DNA of 64,000 nt, from assembly GCA_965203635.1 (NCBI GenBank), contig OZ241903.1:3224001-3288000 (forward strand). The letters are read 5' to 3'. Of this stretch, positions 32,373 to 40,757 are shown one piece after another (position 1 is the stretch's first letter; each line of letters begins with the position of its first letter). Source of the DNA: Aldehydirespirator sp965203635. Its GTDB lineage: Bacteria; Actinomycetota; Acidimicrobiia; Acidimicrobiales; Aldehydirespiratoraceae. The notes under the pieces are model-generated. The model searched no databases. It had not been told where the DNA came from and saw nothing but the letters and a program-made list of their open reading frames with translations. The translations under genes and the position numbers were made by a program.

Positions 32373-33419
32373 TCAGTTCTCCTCGTCCGGCTCGTCAGCG
32401 CCGGCATCAGCATCGCCGTCCGTGGCCTCAGCGTCCTCAGCCACAGCATCGGCACCCTCGGACTCGACATCCTCAGCAGCATCGGCACCCTCGGACTCGA
32501 CATCCTCAGCAGCAGCATCCGCACCCTCGGACTCGACATCCTCAGAAGCAGCATCGGCACCCTCGGACTCGACATCCTCAGCAGCATCGGCACCCTCGGC
32601 CTTGGCCTTGGCCACACGAGCCTCGCGCTCGGCTGCCTCGGCAGCCGCCTCCGCCCGGGCCAGAGCCTGCTGCTCGGCGACCTCCGCCTCCGTAAGGGCG
32701 TCGCGGGCGGTGGTAGTGGCCTCGGTGCGCTTCGAATGGATGAACCGGCCCTCCAGCACGGCGTCGGAGATCACACGGGCCATGAGCCGCCCGGACCTGA
32801 TGGCGTCGTCGTTGCCGGGAATGGCATAGTCCACGAGGTCGGGATCGCAGTTGGTGTCGACCACCGCGACGATGGGCACGCCCAGCTTGCGCGCTTCGGT
32901 GACCGCTATGTACTCCTTCTTGGTGTCGAGGATGAACACCGCCCCGGGCGGCTCCTCCATGTCGCGGATGCCGCCCAGGTTGCGCTCCAGCTTGGTCAGC
33001 TCCCGATCGAGCAGCAGCGCCTCCTTCTTGGGCATGGCCTCGAACTCGCCCGAGTCGCGCATGCGCTGGTACTGCTTCATCTTGGCGATGCGCTTGGCGA
33101 TGGTGTGGAAGTTGGTGAGCATCCCGCCCTGCCACCGCTCGTTGACGTAGGGCATGTTGCAGCGCTCGGCGAAGGACTGCACGGAGTCCTGGGCCTGCTT
33201 CTTGGTGCCGATGAACAGGACCGTGCCACCGTCGGCGACGAGGTCCCGAACGAAGACGTAGGCCCGCTCGAGATGGGCCAGAGTCTGGCGGAGGTCGACT
33301 ATGTGGATCCCAGCCTTGTCACCGTGGATGAATCGCTTCATCTTCGGGTTCCATCGGCGGGTCTGGTGGCCGAACTGAACCCCGGCCTCCAGCAGTTGCT
33401 TCATGGTGACGACGGCCAT
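32373..33419 (-). CDS. rpsB: Ribosomal protein S2 with long acidic repeat tail
   Basis: A 348-residue S2; the conserved core (about 1-235) starts VVTMKQLLEAGVQFGHQTRR and includes WNPKMKRFIHGDKAGIHIVD, VLFIGTKKQAQDSV and VPIVAVVDTNCDPDLVDYAI. Normal S2 is about 250 residues. Here about 110 extra residues follow: a helical Ala/Glu/Arg-rich stretch, then five units of the type ESEGADAAEDV in a strongly acidic tail. The tail DNA (about 32440-32600) consists of near-identical 33-36-bp repeats. The gene leads the rpsB-tsf-pyrH-frr operon. Confidence 0.96.
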   Translation of the reverse strand: MAVVTMKQLLEAGVQFGHQTRRWNPKMKRFIHGDKAGIHIVDLRQTLAHLERAYVFVRDLVADGGTVLFIGTKKQAQDSVQSFAERCNMPYVNERWQGGMLTNFHTIAKRIAKMKQYQRMRDSGEFEAMPKKEALLLDRELTKLERNLGGIRDMEEPPGAVFILDTKKEYIAVTEARKLGVPIVAVVDTNCDPDLVDYAIPGNDDAIRSGRLMARVISDAVLEGRFIHSKRTEATTTARDALTEAEVAEQQALARAEAAAEAAEREARVAKAKAEGADAAEDVESEGADAASEDVESEGADAAAEDVESEGADAAEDVESEGADAVAEDAEATDGDADAGADEPDEEN

Positions 33420-33606
33420 GCTTGTTTGCTCTCCCGGTTCTACGTGGCCCGCGCCGGACGCCTAGACGACCGGGTGAAGGCGCGGGTTGCGGAATGATTC
33501 AGCGACGCCGTTCGACGCCGTCGAGCCCCTAGGGGCCAACGCAGCAGTGTACGAGGACCGCCGGCAGACCGCGCCGGCGATACCGGCTCGCGTTGCGGTG
33601 TTGCAT

Positions 33607-33695
33607 TCCCGCTCTTGTTCGCTGCGCTCACGGGCCGCTCGGGCCACGGCCTCGCCCGTATGCGCCAGGTTCACGCACCCATTCGCTCGGCCTCT
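33607..33695 (-). repeat. Dispersed 89-bp intergenic repeat, copy R5
   Basis: Full-length copy in the same direction as the M23-like gene, whose last 22 codons and stop codon lie inside it. Its 5' block is preceded by C, giving CAG AGG CCG where the truB copy has TAG AGG CCG in the same frame. Confidence 0.88.
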
Positions 33696-34215
33696 GGAGC
33701 GGCACCAGCCGCACCCTCACCCGGCGCACACCGATGAAGCCGGCCGGGTCGGTGTAGGCCCCTTCCAGGCGCACGCTGAAGTGCAGCCGCTCACCGGCAA
33801 CGCCGATCACTGCGCCCTGGGCGACATCGGCGCCGACCCGCACGCTGAAGCGCTGGAAGTACGAGTACGAGCTGACCAGCCCGCCGCCGTGGTCGACGGT
33901 CACGTGGAGGGTTCCGGCCACCGCGCCTGCGAACACGACGGTGCCGGGAGCCGCAGCCCGCACCACGTCTCCGGGCTCGGTGTCGTACTCGACGCCGCGG
34001 TTGCCCGGACCGTAGGGGTTCTCGGGCGGGCGGAAAGGGTCGGTGACCGGCGCGTCGACGGGCGGGCGGAACACCGGCCGCTCATGGTGCGTCATGGCAC
34101 CAGCCGGAGAGGCCGGCATCGACACGGCCAGGGCCACGGCCGGCACGACGAGAAGGCCCGCGGCGCGCCGTCGCAGGCCCGCCCAGAATCGGCAGAGAAT
34201 ACATGAGCATCGCAT
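33628..34215 (-). CDS. Secreted M23-like (LytM) domain protein with repeat-encoded C-terminus
   Basis: A 195-residue protein, ATG 34215 with GGGGAG 7 nt upstream. It has a signal peptide (RRRAAGLLVVPAVALAVSMP, cleavage near SPAGA). The domain resembles the LytM/peptidase M23 fold: PVDAPVTDPFRPPENPYGPG, then YDTEPGDVVRAAAPGTVVFA, GTLHVTVDHGGGLVSSYSYF and GERLHFSVRLEGAYTDP. The HxxxD zinc motif appears degenerate, with a clear LHFSVR but no standard first His-Asp pair. It may be a non-catalytic cell-wall-binding or division regulator. The last 22 residues come from R5 and are not part of the domain. Confidence 0.8.
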   Translation of the reverse strand: MRCSCILCRFWAGLRRRAAGLLVVPAVALAVSMPASPAGAMTHHERPVFRPPVDAPVTDPFRPPENPYGPGNRGVEYDTEPGDVVRAAAPGTVVFAGAVAGTLHVTVDHGGGLVSSYSYFQRFSVRVGADVAQGAVIGVAGERLHFSVRLEGAYTDPAGFIGVRRVRVRLVPLQRPSEWVREPGAYGRGRGPSGP

Positions 34216-34321
34216 GGTGACGCTCCCCGGGTAGTGGTCCTTGCGGGGAAGCGCCGTCCGCATCTTGCGGCTGGGTCCGCGGCGGCCGCTTCGCCAAGGC
34301 CGAGCCGCGGAGAGAAGAAAC

Positions 34322-35737
34322 CTACAGGCGCGAACGCGCCTCGCGGAGACGGGCGAGCGTTTCGTTCTTCCCGAGCAGGCGCATCGGCTCCCACAGGGGC
34401 AGCCCCGCGCCGGTGCCGGTGACGGCCACCCGAACCGGGGGCTGGGACCGCACCCTGGCGCCCAGGCTCTCGGTCAGCTCGTCGCCGACCCCCATGACGA
34501 TGGCCTCCAGGCGCTCGGCATCCGAGAAGTCGTCGTCGGCGAGCCGGGCCTCCACCGCTTCCAGCACCTCCGCCGCCGCCCTGCCCTTGACGATCGACTT
34601 GTGCCAGGACTTCTCGTCGTAGACCACGTCGGGCCGCAGGATCCAGTCGATCCATCCCGCGACCTCGTCGAGGTTCGCTATCCGTTGCTGGATCTCGCCT
34701 GCCAGCGCCCGCACGACGTCGCGGTCGTAGCGCTCGGAGGGCCACGGAGTGTCCGAGCCGGTGAGGAACGGCTCCACCCGGTCCGCGAACTGCTCGGGAG
34801 TGAGCGACTTGATGTAGGCGGAGTTGATGTGATCGAGGCGGGCGGGGTCGAAGAACGCCGCGGCCGGCTTGACCGCGTCGAGGTCGAACAGGGCGACGAT
34901 CTCGTCCAGCGGGCGGATCTCCACCTCGTCGGGCGGCCCCCATCCGAGCAGGGCCAGGTAGTTGACCATGGCCTCCGGGAGGTAGCCCGACCGGCGGTAG
35001 CTGTCGAGCGACACGTCGTCGCGCCGCTTGGACAGCTTCTGGCGCTTGGCGTTGACCAGCAGCGGCAGGTGCGCGTACATCGGCGGGGCGCCGTAGCCGA
35101 GGGCCTGCCAGATCAGGAGCACCCTGGGTGTGGTGTTGAGCAGGTCCTCGCCCCTGATCACATGGGTGATCGCCATGTCGTGGTCGTCGACCGCGTTGGC
35201 CAGATGGAACGTGGGCGACCCGTCGCCGCGGCGGATGACGAAGTCCTCCAGCGACTCGTTGCCGAAGCTCACCCGGCCCCGCACGACGTCGTCGACGACG
35301 GTGGTGCCCTCGTCGGGACAGCGGAACCGGACAACCACGCCCGGCCCGTCGGCCACATCGCGGTCGCGGGACCAGCCGTGGTAGCCGGCCGGGAGCCCGG
35401 CCGCGGCGCAGCTCTCCTCGATCTCGGCCCGGGTCAGGTCACAGAAGTAGGCGGCGCCGTCGGCGAGCAGTCGCTCGATCGCGGCCGCGTGAAGGTCGCG
35501 GCGCTCGGACTGGAAGTAGGGCCCCTCGTCCCAGTCGAGGCCCAGCCACCGCAGCGGCTCGATGATGGCGTCCACGTACTCCTGGGTCTTCAGCGCGGCG
35601 TCGGTGTCCTCCACCCGCAGCACCATCTCCCCGCCGCGATGGCGGGCGAACAGCCAGTTGAACAGCGCCGTCCGGGCGCTCCCCACATGCAGGAACCCCG
35701 TCGGCGCGGGCGCGAACCGGACTCTGGGCGAACTCAC
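34322..35737 (-). CDS. gltX: Glutamyl-tRNA synthetase
   Basis: A 471-residue class I synthetase, GTG start at 35737. The HIGH-type motif is APAPTGFLHVGSARTALFNW; ELRVEDTD-type VLRVEDTDAA follows. The KMSKS-type motif is KRQKLSKRRDDVSL near residue 236. The insertion VIRGEDLLNTTPRVLLIWQA and the C-terminal anticodon-binding helices are complete. It charges tRNA-Glu (and perhaps tRNA-Gln). It stands between the M23-like gene and a divergent RDD gene. Confidence 0.96.
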   Translation of the reverse strand: MSSPRVRFAPAPTGFLHVGSARTALFNWLFARHRGGEMVLRVEDTDAALKTQEYVDAIIEPLRWLGLDWDEGPYFQSERRDLHAAAIERLLADGAAYFCDLTRAEIEESCAAAGLPAGYHGWSRDRDVADGPGVVVRFRCPDEGTTVVDDVVRGRVSFGNESLEDFVIRRGDGSPTFHLANAVDDHDMAITHVIRGEDLLNTTPRVLLIWQALGYGAPPMYAHLPLLVNAKRQKLSKRRDDVSLDSYRRSGYLPEAMVNYLALLGWGPPDEVEIRPLDEIVALFDLDAVKPAAAFFDPARLDHINSAYIKSLTPEQFADRVEPFLTGSDTPWPSERYDRDVVRALAGEIQQRIANLDEVAGWIDWILRPDVVYDEKSWHKSIVKGRAAAEVLEAVEARLADDDFSDAERLEAIVMGVGDELTESLGARVRSQPPVRVAVTGTGAGLPLWEPMRLLGKNETLARLREARSRL

Positions 35738-35861
35738 AGGGCGAGACTACCGACGCTCCTGAGGGCTGCTGCGGCGCTCGATGGGTGTGACGGGATCTTG
35801 ATCTCGCGTCAGCACGCTCTGCTACCGTCGTCGTGTCCGTCGACCTCCGAAGGAGCCGCCC

Positions 35862-36368
35862 GTGTCCGACATGCCTCCGCCCCCACCCGACGACTCGGGC
35901 TGGTCGTCCGAACCTCCTCCCCCGCCGCCAGGCCCGTCCGGCCACGGAGCCGCGCCCGCCGCAGGATTCGCAGCCTTAGGGACCGGCGAGACCGCGGAAC
36001 TGGCAACGCCGGGCCTACGGCTTGGAGCCAGGCTCATCGACATTGTCATCGGCATAATCATCGGCTTCATCGTCGGCCTCGTCGATCCGATCCTGCTCCC
36101 CCTCCTGGCCGGCGCCGCCTACGAGATCTTCTTCGTCGCCCTCAAGGGGCAGACTCCCGGCAAGATGGCTGTGAGCATCAAGGTTGTCAGAGCCGACAAC
36201 GGAGACTTGCCCGGCTTTGGCCCAGCGGCCGGACGCTGGGTCATTCCGACGGTCGGATACGTGCTGCTGATCCTTCCCGGTCTGCTCGTCCACGCTTCGC
36301 TGCTATGGGACGACCGCCGGCAGGGCTGGCACGACAAGGCGGTGAAGACGCTCGTCGTCAAGGCCTAG
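35862..36368 (+). CDS. RDD-family membrane protein with Pro-rich N-terminus
   Basis: A 168-residue protein, GTG 35862 with AAGGAG 6 nt upstream. Residues 1-45 are rich in Pro and Ser. The RDD domain follows: GLRLGARLIDIVIGIIIGFI, a second membrane segment (LLPLLAGAAYEIFFVALKGQ, with TPGKMAVSIKVV) and a third (WVIPTVGYVLLILPGLLV), ending LWDDRRQGWHDKAVKTLVV. RDD proteins are small membrane proteins, some linked to ion or proton exchange. Function here is unknown. Confidence 0.88.
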   Translation: MSDMPPPPPDDSGWSSEPPPPPPGPSGHGAAPAAGFAALGTGETAELATPGLRLGARLIDIVIGIIIGFIVGLVDPILLPLLAGAAYEIFFVALKGQTPGKMAVSIKVVRADNGDLPGFGPAAGRWVIPTVGYVLLILPGLLVHASLLWDDRRQGWHDKAVKTLVVKA

Positions 36369-36373
36369 TACGG

Positions 36374-36393
36374 GACCCGGGGCGAGCCGGGTC
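36374..36393. terminator. Hairpin between convergent RDD gene and unknown gene
   Basis: GACCCGG (36374-36380) pairs with CCGGGTC (36387-36393) with a 6-nt loop in a 29-bp gap between two convergent stops. It could act in both directions. Confidence 0.45.
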
Positions 36394-36397
36394 GCGG

Positions 36398-36919
36398 TTA
36401 GAGCCCCAGCGGGGTGCGCCAGTTGTCGCCGCGGGCGTCGGCGACGGCGGCCGGCGTGAGGCGCAGCGCTTCCTCCGGCACCAGAGCAACGAGTCGCAGC
36501 TTGACGCTGTAGCCGTGGTGGCCGGCCGCGCCCGCGAACTGGTCCCGGCGCCAAGCCACCAGATCGGCGTCGACGGCCTCGTCCAGGAAGCCGAACAGCT
36601 CCAGCGCTAAGCGCAGGTCATGCATGACCGGGGCCCGGCCGAAAATGGAGGCCCGGCGCAGCGCCACCGCTACACATCCGGCCAGCGCATCGTCCTCGCG
36701 CTCTCCGGCGGCCAGCACGAGCCGGCCGGCGAAGCGCTGGGCCAGCTTCAGTGCGTAGCCCTGGTCGGGACCCTGATAGCCGAGGCCCGGTCCGGCGGAA
36801 GCCTCGGAGCCCACCACCTCGCCGGGCCGGTCCGCCATCCAGGGATCAGCCCGCCGGGGCGGCGACCGGTAGATCGACGGAGCCTTCGCCGTGGCGGGGA
36901 CGTGGGACGGAGCAGCCAC
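36398..36919 (-). CDS. Protein of unknown function upstream of a convergent RDD gene
   Basis: About 173 residues from GTG 36919 (ATG further in is possible). I do not recognise the family. After a Pro/Ala-rich first 45 residues come EVVGSEASAGPGLGYQGPDQ, then GYALKLAQRFAGRLVLAAGE, ALAGCVAVALRRASIFGRAP, VMHDLRLALELFGFLDEAVD and KLRLVALVPEEALRLTPAAV, ending DNWRTPLGL. The pattern of soluble alpha helices and single Trp residues suggests a real globular protein. It starts 33 nt after the cimA stop, so it may share that transcript. Confidence 0.6.
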   Translation of the reverse strand: MAAPSHVPATAKAPSIYRSPPRRADPWMADRPGEVVGSEASAGPGLGYQGPDQGYALKLAQRFAGRLVLAAGEREDDALAGCVAVALRRASIFGRAPVMHDLRLALELFGFLDEAVDADLVAWRRDQFAGAAGHHGYSVKLRLVALVPEEALRLTPAAVADARGDNWRTPLGL

Positions 36920-36951
36920 GAGGCGACAGCGTAGGCCCTCGGACGGGACGC

Positions 36952-38565
36952 TCAGTCGTCGGCGTGGAGCAGGCCGTAGACCACGGAGTCGGCCAGCGCC
37001 TGCCAGGACGCCTCGATGATGTTCTCCGACACGCCGATGGTGGTCCACACTCGGCGGCGGTCGGTGGAGTCGACCAGCACCCGGGTCACCGCGCCGGTCC
37101 CCTTCTGGGTGTCGAGCACCCGGACCTTGAAGTCGGTGAGCGAGATATTCTCCAGCGCCGGGTAGATGTCGCCCAGCGCGGTGCGAACCGCGGTGTCCAG
37201 CGCGTTGACCGGACCGTTGCCCTCCCCTACGGCCACACGGCGCTCGCCTCCGACCCACAGCTTGACGGTGGCTTCGGTGTCCACCTCCACCGACACGTCG
37301 TTCCAGGCCCGGGCTCCCGTACCGGAGCGGTGGTCCAGCGACACCCGGAACGATTCCAGCCGGAAGAAGTCCTGCTCCCAGCCGCTCGCTCCCCGCATCA
37401 GAAGCTCCAACGAGGCGTCGGCCGCCTCGAAGTGGTATCCGGCGTGCTCCAGACGCTTGAGCGTGTCGATCACCTCGCCCAGCACCCTGCCGTCGAGGGC
37501 CAGGCCGAGTTCGGCGGCCCGCATCTCCAGCGTGGAGCGTCCGGCCATCTCCGACACCAGCACCCGGGTGCCGTTGCCGACCAGCTCCGGTGACACGTGC
37601 TCGTAAGCGTCGGGGCGGCGGCTCAGCGCGCTGGCGTGCAGCCCCGCCTTGTGGGCGAACGCGCTGGCTCCCACGTAGGGCTGTTGGGGGTTCATCGGCA
37701 GGTTGACCAGCTCGGCCACATGGTGCGACACCGACGTGAGACGGGGCAGGTGGCCCTCGGGCAGCGCCCGCATGCCCATCTTCAGCTCGAGGTTGGCGAT
37801 GATCGGCACCAGGTCGCAGTTGCCGACCCGCTCCCCGTAGCCGTTGATGGTGCCCTGAACGTGCACCGCCCCGGCCTGTACCGCGGCCAGCGCGTTGGCG
37901 ATCCCGCAGCCGGTGTCGTTGTGCAGGTGGATGCCGACCTCACAGTCGACGTGGGCCGCCACCGCCGACACCGCGGCAGAGATGTCGGCGGGAAGGGTGC
38001 CGCCGTTGGTGTCGCACAGCACCACCGTGGACGCCCCGGCCATGGCGGCGGCCTCCAGCACCCGCAGGCTGAACTCGGGGTTGCGGCTGAAGCCGTCGAA
38101 GAAGTGCTCGGCGTCGAACAGCACCCGCTTGCCCGCGGCCACCAGGAACTCCACCGAGTCGGCCACCATGGCCACGCCCTCGTCCAGGGTGGTCTGAAGG
38201 GCCTCGGTGACGTGGTAGTCCCAGCACTTGCCGACGATGCACACCGTCGAGGTCCCGGCGCCGGCCAGCTGGGCCAGCACCTGATCGGAGTCGACCTTGC
38301 CGCGGGCCCGGCGGGTGGAGCCGAAGGCGACCAGCTCGCTGACCTGAAGGTCGAGCTCGGTGCGGGCCCGCTCGAAGAACTCGTCGTCCTTGGGATTGGC
38401 GCCCGGCCAGCCCCCCTCGATGAACGCGACGCCGAGATAGTCGAGTTGCTCGGCGATGCGCAGCTTGTCGTCGACGGTGAGCGAGATGCCCTCCAGCTGC
38501 GTGCCGTCGCGCAGGGTGGTGTCGTAGATCTCTACCGACGACCGCGGCGAGGCGTCGCCACTCAT
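36952..38565 (-). CDS. cimA: (R)-citramalate synthase / 2-isopropylmalate synthase family
   Basis: A 537-residue enzyme, ATG 38565. The HMGL-like TIM barrel starts VEIYDTTLRDGTQLEGISLT and has EGGWPGANPKDDEFFERA, CDTNGGTLPADI and the metal-site GIHLHNDTGCGIANALAAV. The C-terminal LeuA-type regulatory domain includes DVSVEVDTEATVKLWVGGER and GNGPVNALDTAVRTAL. The EGGWPGANPKD motif and length fit the CimA subgroup, which makes citramalate from pyruvate and acetyl-CoA for isoleucine synthesis. It is followed by two overlapping mini-ORFs upstream and lies in the ilvE-cimA order. Confidence 0.9.
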   Translation of the reverse strand: MSGDASPRSSVEIYDTTLRDGTQLEGISLTVDDKLRIAEQLDYLGVAFIEGGWPGANPKDDEFFERARTELDLQVSELVAFGSTRRARGKVDSDQVLAQLAGAGTSTVCIVGKCWDYHVTEALQTTLDEGVAMVADSVEFLVAAGKRVLFDAEHFFDGFSRNPEFSLRVLEAAAMAGASTVVLCDTNGGTLPADISAAVSAVAAHVDCEVGIHLHNDTGCGIANALAAVQAGAVHVQGTINGYGERVGNCDLVPIIANLELKMGMRALPEGHLPRLTSVSHHVAELVNLPMNPQQPYVGASAFAHKAGLHASALSRRPDAYEHVSPELVGNGTRVLVSEMAGRSTLEMRAAELGLALDGRVLGEVIDTLKRLEHAGYHFEAADASLELLMRGASGWEQDFFRLESFRVSLDHRSGTGARAWNDVSVEVDTEATVKLWVGGERRVAVGEGNGPVNALDTAVRTALGDIYPALENISLTDFKVRVLDTQKGTGAVTRVLVDSTDRRRVWTTIGVSENIIEASWQALADSVVYGLLHADD

Positions 38566-38640
38566 GGACGCACCTGCCCGAGTGACGGATCGCTGCTCAT
38601 GGACGGACCGGCCCGGGTGACGGCTCGCTACTCATGGACG
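38561..38640 (-). repeat. 35-bp tandem repeat covering the cimA start, with overlapping mini-ORFs
   Basis: Units at 38561-38595 and 38596-38630 agree at 30 of 35 positions, and a third copy begins at 38631 (CTCATGGACG each time). Each unit carries an ATG on the minus strand. They form two 12-codon ORFs (ATG at 38635 and 38600) whose stops overlap the next ATG as ATGA, ending on the cimA ATG. The first starts inside the last codons of ilvE. Confidence 0.8.
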
Positions 38641-39548
38641 TACTCGTTCCACGTCTTGTAGCGGTCGTTGCGGCCCCGCACGACGTCCGCATAGGCCTCG
38701 GCGATCGCCAGCGTGCGCGGGCCGGGGCACGCCAGGGGCCGGTCGTCCACCGAGTTGACCGCGCCGACCTCGGTGGCGGTGCCGCACACGAATATCTCCT
38801 GGGCGATGTACAGGTCGCTGCGGGCCAGATCGCCGACCACCACGTCGATGCCGATGTCTCGGGCGATCGAGATCACCGAGTCCTGGGTGATGCCGGGCAG
38901 CGCACCGGACGACAGCGGCGGGGTCACCAGCAGGTCGGGGGTGCCCGCGAAGATGTTCTCGCCGCTGCACTCCGACACCAGCCCGGCCGGATTGAGCATG
39001 ATGGCCTCGTCGTAGCCGGCCCTGAGAGCCTCCATCTTGGCCAGCGTCGAGTTGGCGTAGTTGCCGGTCGTCTTGGAGGCGGGCGGCATGATGTTGTGGT
39101 CGTGGCGGGCCCACGACGAGATCTTCAACCGGACGCCCTTGGTGAGGGCGTCGTCGCCCAGGTAGGCGCCCCAGGGCCACACCGCGATGGCGATCTCCGT
39201 GGTGCAGTCGGCGGTGGACAAGCCGATCTCGCCGTACCCGTAGTAGGCGATCGGGCGCACGTAGCACTCGGGCAGCCCGCTGTCGCGCACCACCAGCTTG
39301 CAGGCCTCCACGATCTCGGGCACCGAGTACGGCATATCCATGTTGAGGATCTTCGCCGAGTTGTACAGCCGCTGGATGTGGTCGGTCAGCCGGAACACCG
39401 CGGGGCCGTTGCCGGTGGCGTACGTGCGGATGCCCTCGAACACGCCCGTGCCGTAGTGCAGCGAGTGCGACAGCACGTGGACCTTGGCGTCCTGCCAGGG
39501 AACAAGCTCCCCGTTCATCCAGATGTGCTTGGTGGGTGTGATCGGCAT
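38628..39548 (-). CDS. ilvE: Branched-chain amino acid aminotransferase
   Basis: A 306-residue class IV aminotransferase of the usual length. It begins PTKHIWMNGELVPWQDAKVH, with HSLHYGTGVFEGIRTY. The PLP lysine lies in TTGNYANSTLAKMEALRAGY, and the phosphate-binding region is VSECSGENIFAG, then ALPGITQDSVISIARDIG. It carries out the last step of Val, Ile and Leu synthesis. The gene lies between leuB and cimA on the same strand. Confidence 0.95.
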   Translation of the reverse strand: MPITPTKHIWMNGELVPWQDAKVHVLSHSLHYGTGVFEGIRTYATGNGPAVFRLTDHIQRLYNSAKILNMDMPYSVPEIVEACKLVVRDSGLPECYVRPIAYYGYGEIGLSTADCTTEIAIAVWPWGAYLGDDALTKGVRLKISSWARHDHNIMPPASKTTGNYANSTLAKMEALRAGYDEAIMLNPAGLVSECSGENIFAGTPDLLVTPPLSSGALPGITQDSVISIARDIGIDVVVGDLARSDLYIAQEIFVCGTATEVGAVNSVDDRPLACPGPRTLAIAEAYADVVRGRNDRYKTWNEYVHE

Positions 39549-39608
39549 CGGGCGGATGGCCTTCCTCGAGTGGCGCTTTCTCAGCTTCTCTGCGGTGCGT
39601 CCTGGGTC

Positions 39609-40589
39609 TCAGTCCTGCTGGTCGGCGAGGCGGGCGACGATGGTGTCGCCGATCTCGCCGGTGGTGCCTGCGAGCGACTCGGGTCCGTCGCAGGCCTTGC
39701 GGATCCGTTCCGCGGCCCCGGTCTCGCCGAGGTGGTCCAACATCATCGCGCCGGACAGCACCGCCGCGACGGGATTGGCCCGGCCTGTGCCCACGATGTC
39801 GGGCGCCGAGCCGTGGACCGGCTCGAACATCGACACCTGCCCGGGATGCAGGTTGGCGGTGGGCGCCAGTCCGATGCCGCCCGAGACCGCGCCGCCGAGG
39901 TCGGTGAGGATGTCGCCGAAGAGGTTGTCGGTGACGATCACGTCGTAGCGGGCGGGGTCCTCCACGAAGTAGATGCAGGCCGCATCCACATGGTTGTAGG
40001 CCGTCGAGACGTCCGGGTACCGGGCCGCGACGTCGTTGAAGGTGCGCTCCCAGAGGTCGCCGGCGAAAGTAAGCACGTTGGTCTTGTGCACCAGCGTCAC
40101 GTGCTTGCGCCGGGTCATGGCCAGGTCGAACGCGAAACGGACGGCTCGCTCCACGCCGTGACGGGTGTTCACCGAGCCCTGCGTGGCGATCTCGAAGGGG
40201 GTGCCCCTCCGCAGGAAGCCGCCCTCTCCCGCGTACGTGCCCTCGGTGTTCTCGCGGATCACCACGAAGTCGTGGGCCGGCGCGGTGAAGGGTCGCAGAT
40301 TGATGTAGAGGTCCAGCTCGAAGCGCATCTTCAGCAGCAGGCCCCTCTCGATGATGCCGGGGGGCACCTCGGGGGTGCCGACCGCCCCCATGTAGAGCGC
40401 GTCGAGGCCGCGCCACTCCTCCACGGCGGCGTCGTCGAGTACGGTCCCGTCCCGCAGGTAGCGGCTGCCGCCGAGGTCGTAGTGCGTGGTGTCGAGATCC
40501 ACGCCGGCGGCCGCGATCACCTTCAGGCCCTCGGTCACGACCTCGGGGCCGATGCCGTCGCCTCCGATGACTCCCACTCGATGTGCCAT
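39609..40589 (-). CDS. leuB: 3-isopropylmalate dehydrogenase
   Basis: 326 residues from ATG 40589. It has the isocitrate/isopropylmalate dehydrogenase fold: VGVIGGDGIGPEVVTEGLKV, ALYMGAVGTPEVPPGIIERG, LLLKMRFELDLYINLRP, VIRENTEGTYAGEGG and the metal-site YDVIVTDNLFGDILTDLGGA. The NAD-binding end is FEPVHGSAPDIVGTGRANPV. It oxidises 3-isopropylmalate in leucine synthesis. Related malate/tartrate dehydrogenases are possible, but the leuCD and cimA context supports LeuB. Confidence 0.92.
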   Translation of the reverse strand: MAHRVGVIGGDGIGPEVVTEGLKVIAAAGVDLDTTHYDLGGSRYLRDGTVLDDAAVEEWRGLDALYMGAVGTPEVPPGIIERGLLLKMRFELDLYINLRPFTAPAHDFVVIRENTEGTYAGEGGFLRRGTPFEIATQGSVNTRHGVERAVRFAFDLAMTRRKHVTLVHKTNVLTFAGDLWERTFNDVAARYPDVSTAYNHVDAACIYFVEDPARYDVIVTDNLFGDILTDLGGAVSGGIGLAPTANLHPGQVSMFEPVHGSAPDIVGTGRANPVAAVLSGAMMLDHLGETGAAERIRKACDGPESLAGTTGEIGDTIVARLADQQD

Positions 40590-40637
40590 GGTTCTGTCGC
40601 TAGCTCCCGTCCTGCTGAAGCGTCTGCCAAATTGCGA

Positions 40638-40732
40638 AACCGCCCACCTGGGTGGACGGTTGAAGGCGCGCGCCGGGATGGCGCGCGCTAGGGAATTGCG
40701 ATGCTGGGCCGGTTCGCCACGGGCACCAGCAT
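40638..40732 (-). promoter_or_regulatory. leuB leader: short peptide ORF and two hairpins
   Basis: On the minus strand a 14-codon ORF (ATG 40732, TAG 40690-40688) encodes MLVPVANRPSIAIP, with 5 of 14 residues Leu, Val or Ile. It is followed at once by a 9-bp GC hairpin (40666-40674 with 40680-40688) and then a second hairpin (40638-40647 with 40652-40661, one mismatch) followed by TTTCGC. This resembles an attenuator for a branched-chain gene, but no alternative antiterminator pairing was found and the ORF has a weak ribosome binding site. Confidence 0.35.
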
Positions 40733-40757
40733 ACCTCGCCGCCGGTAGATTGATGCG

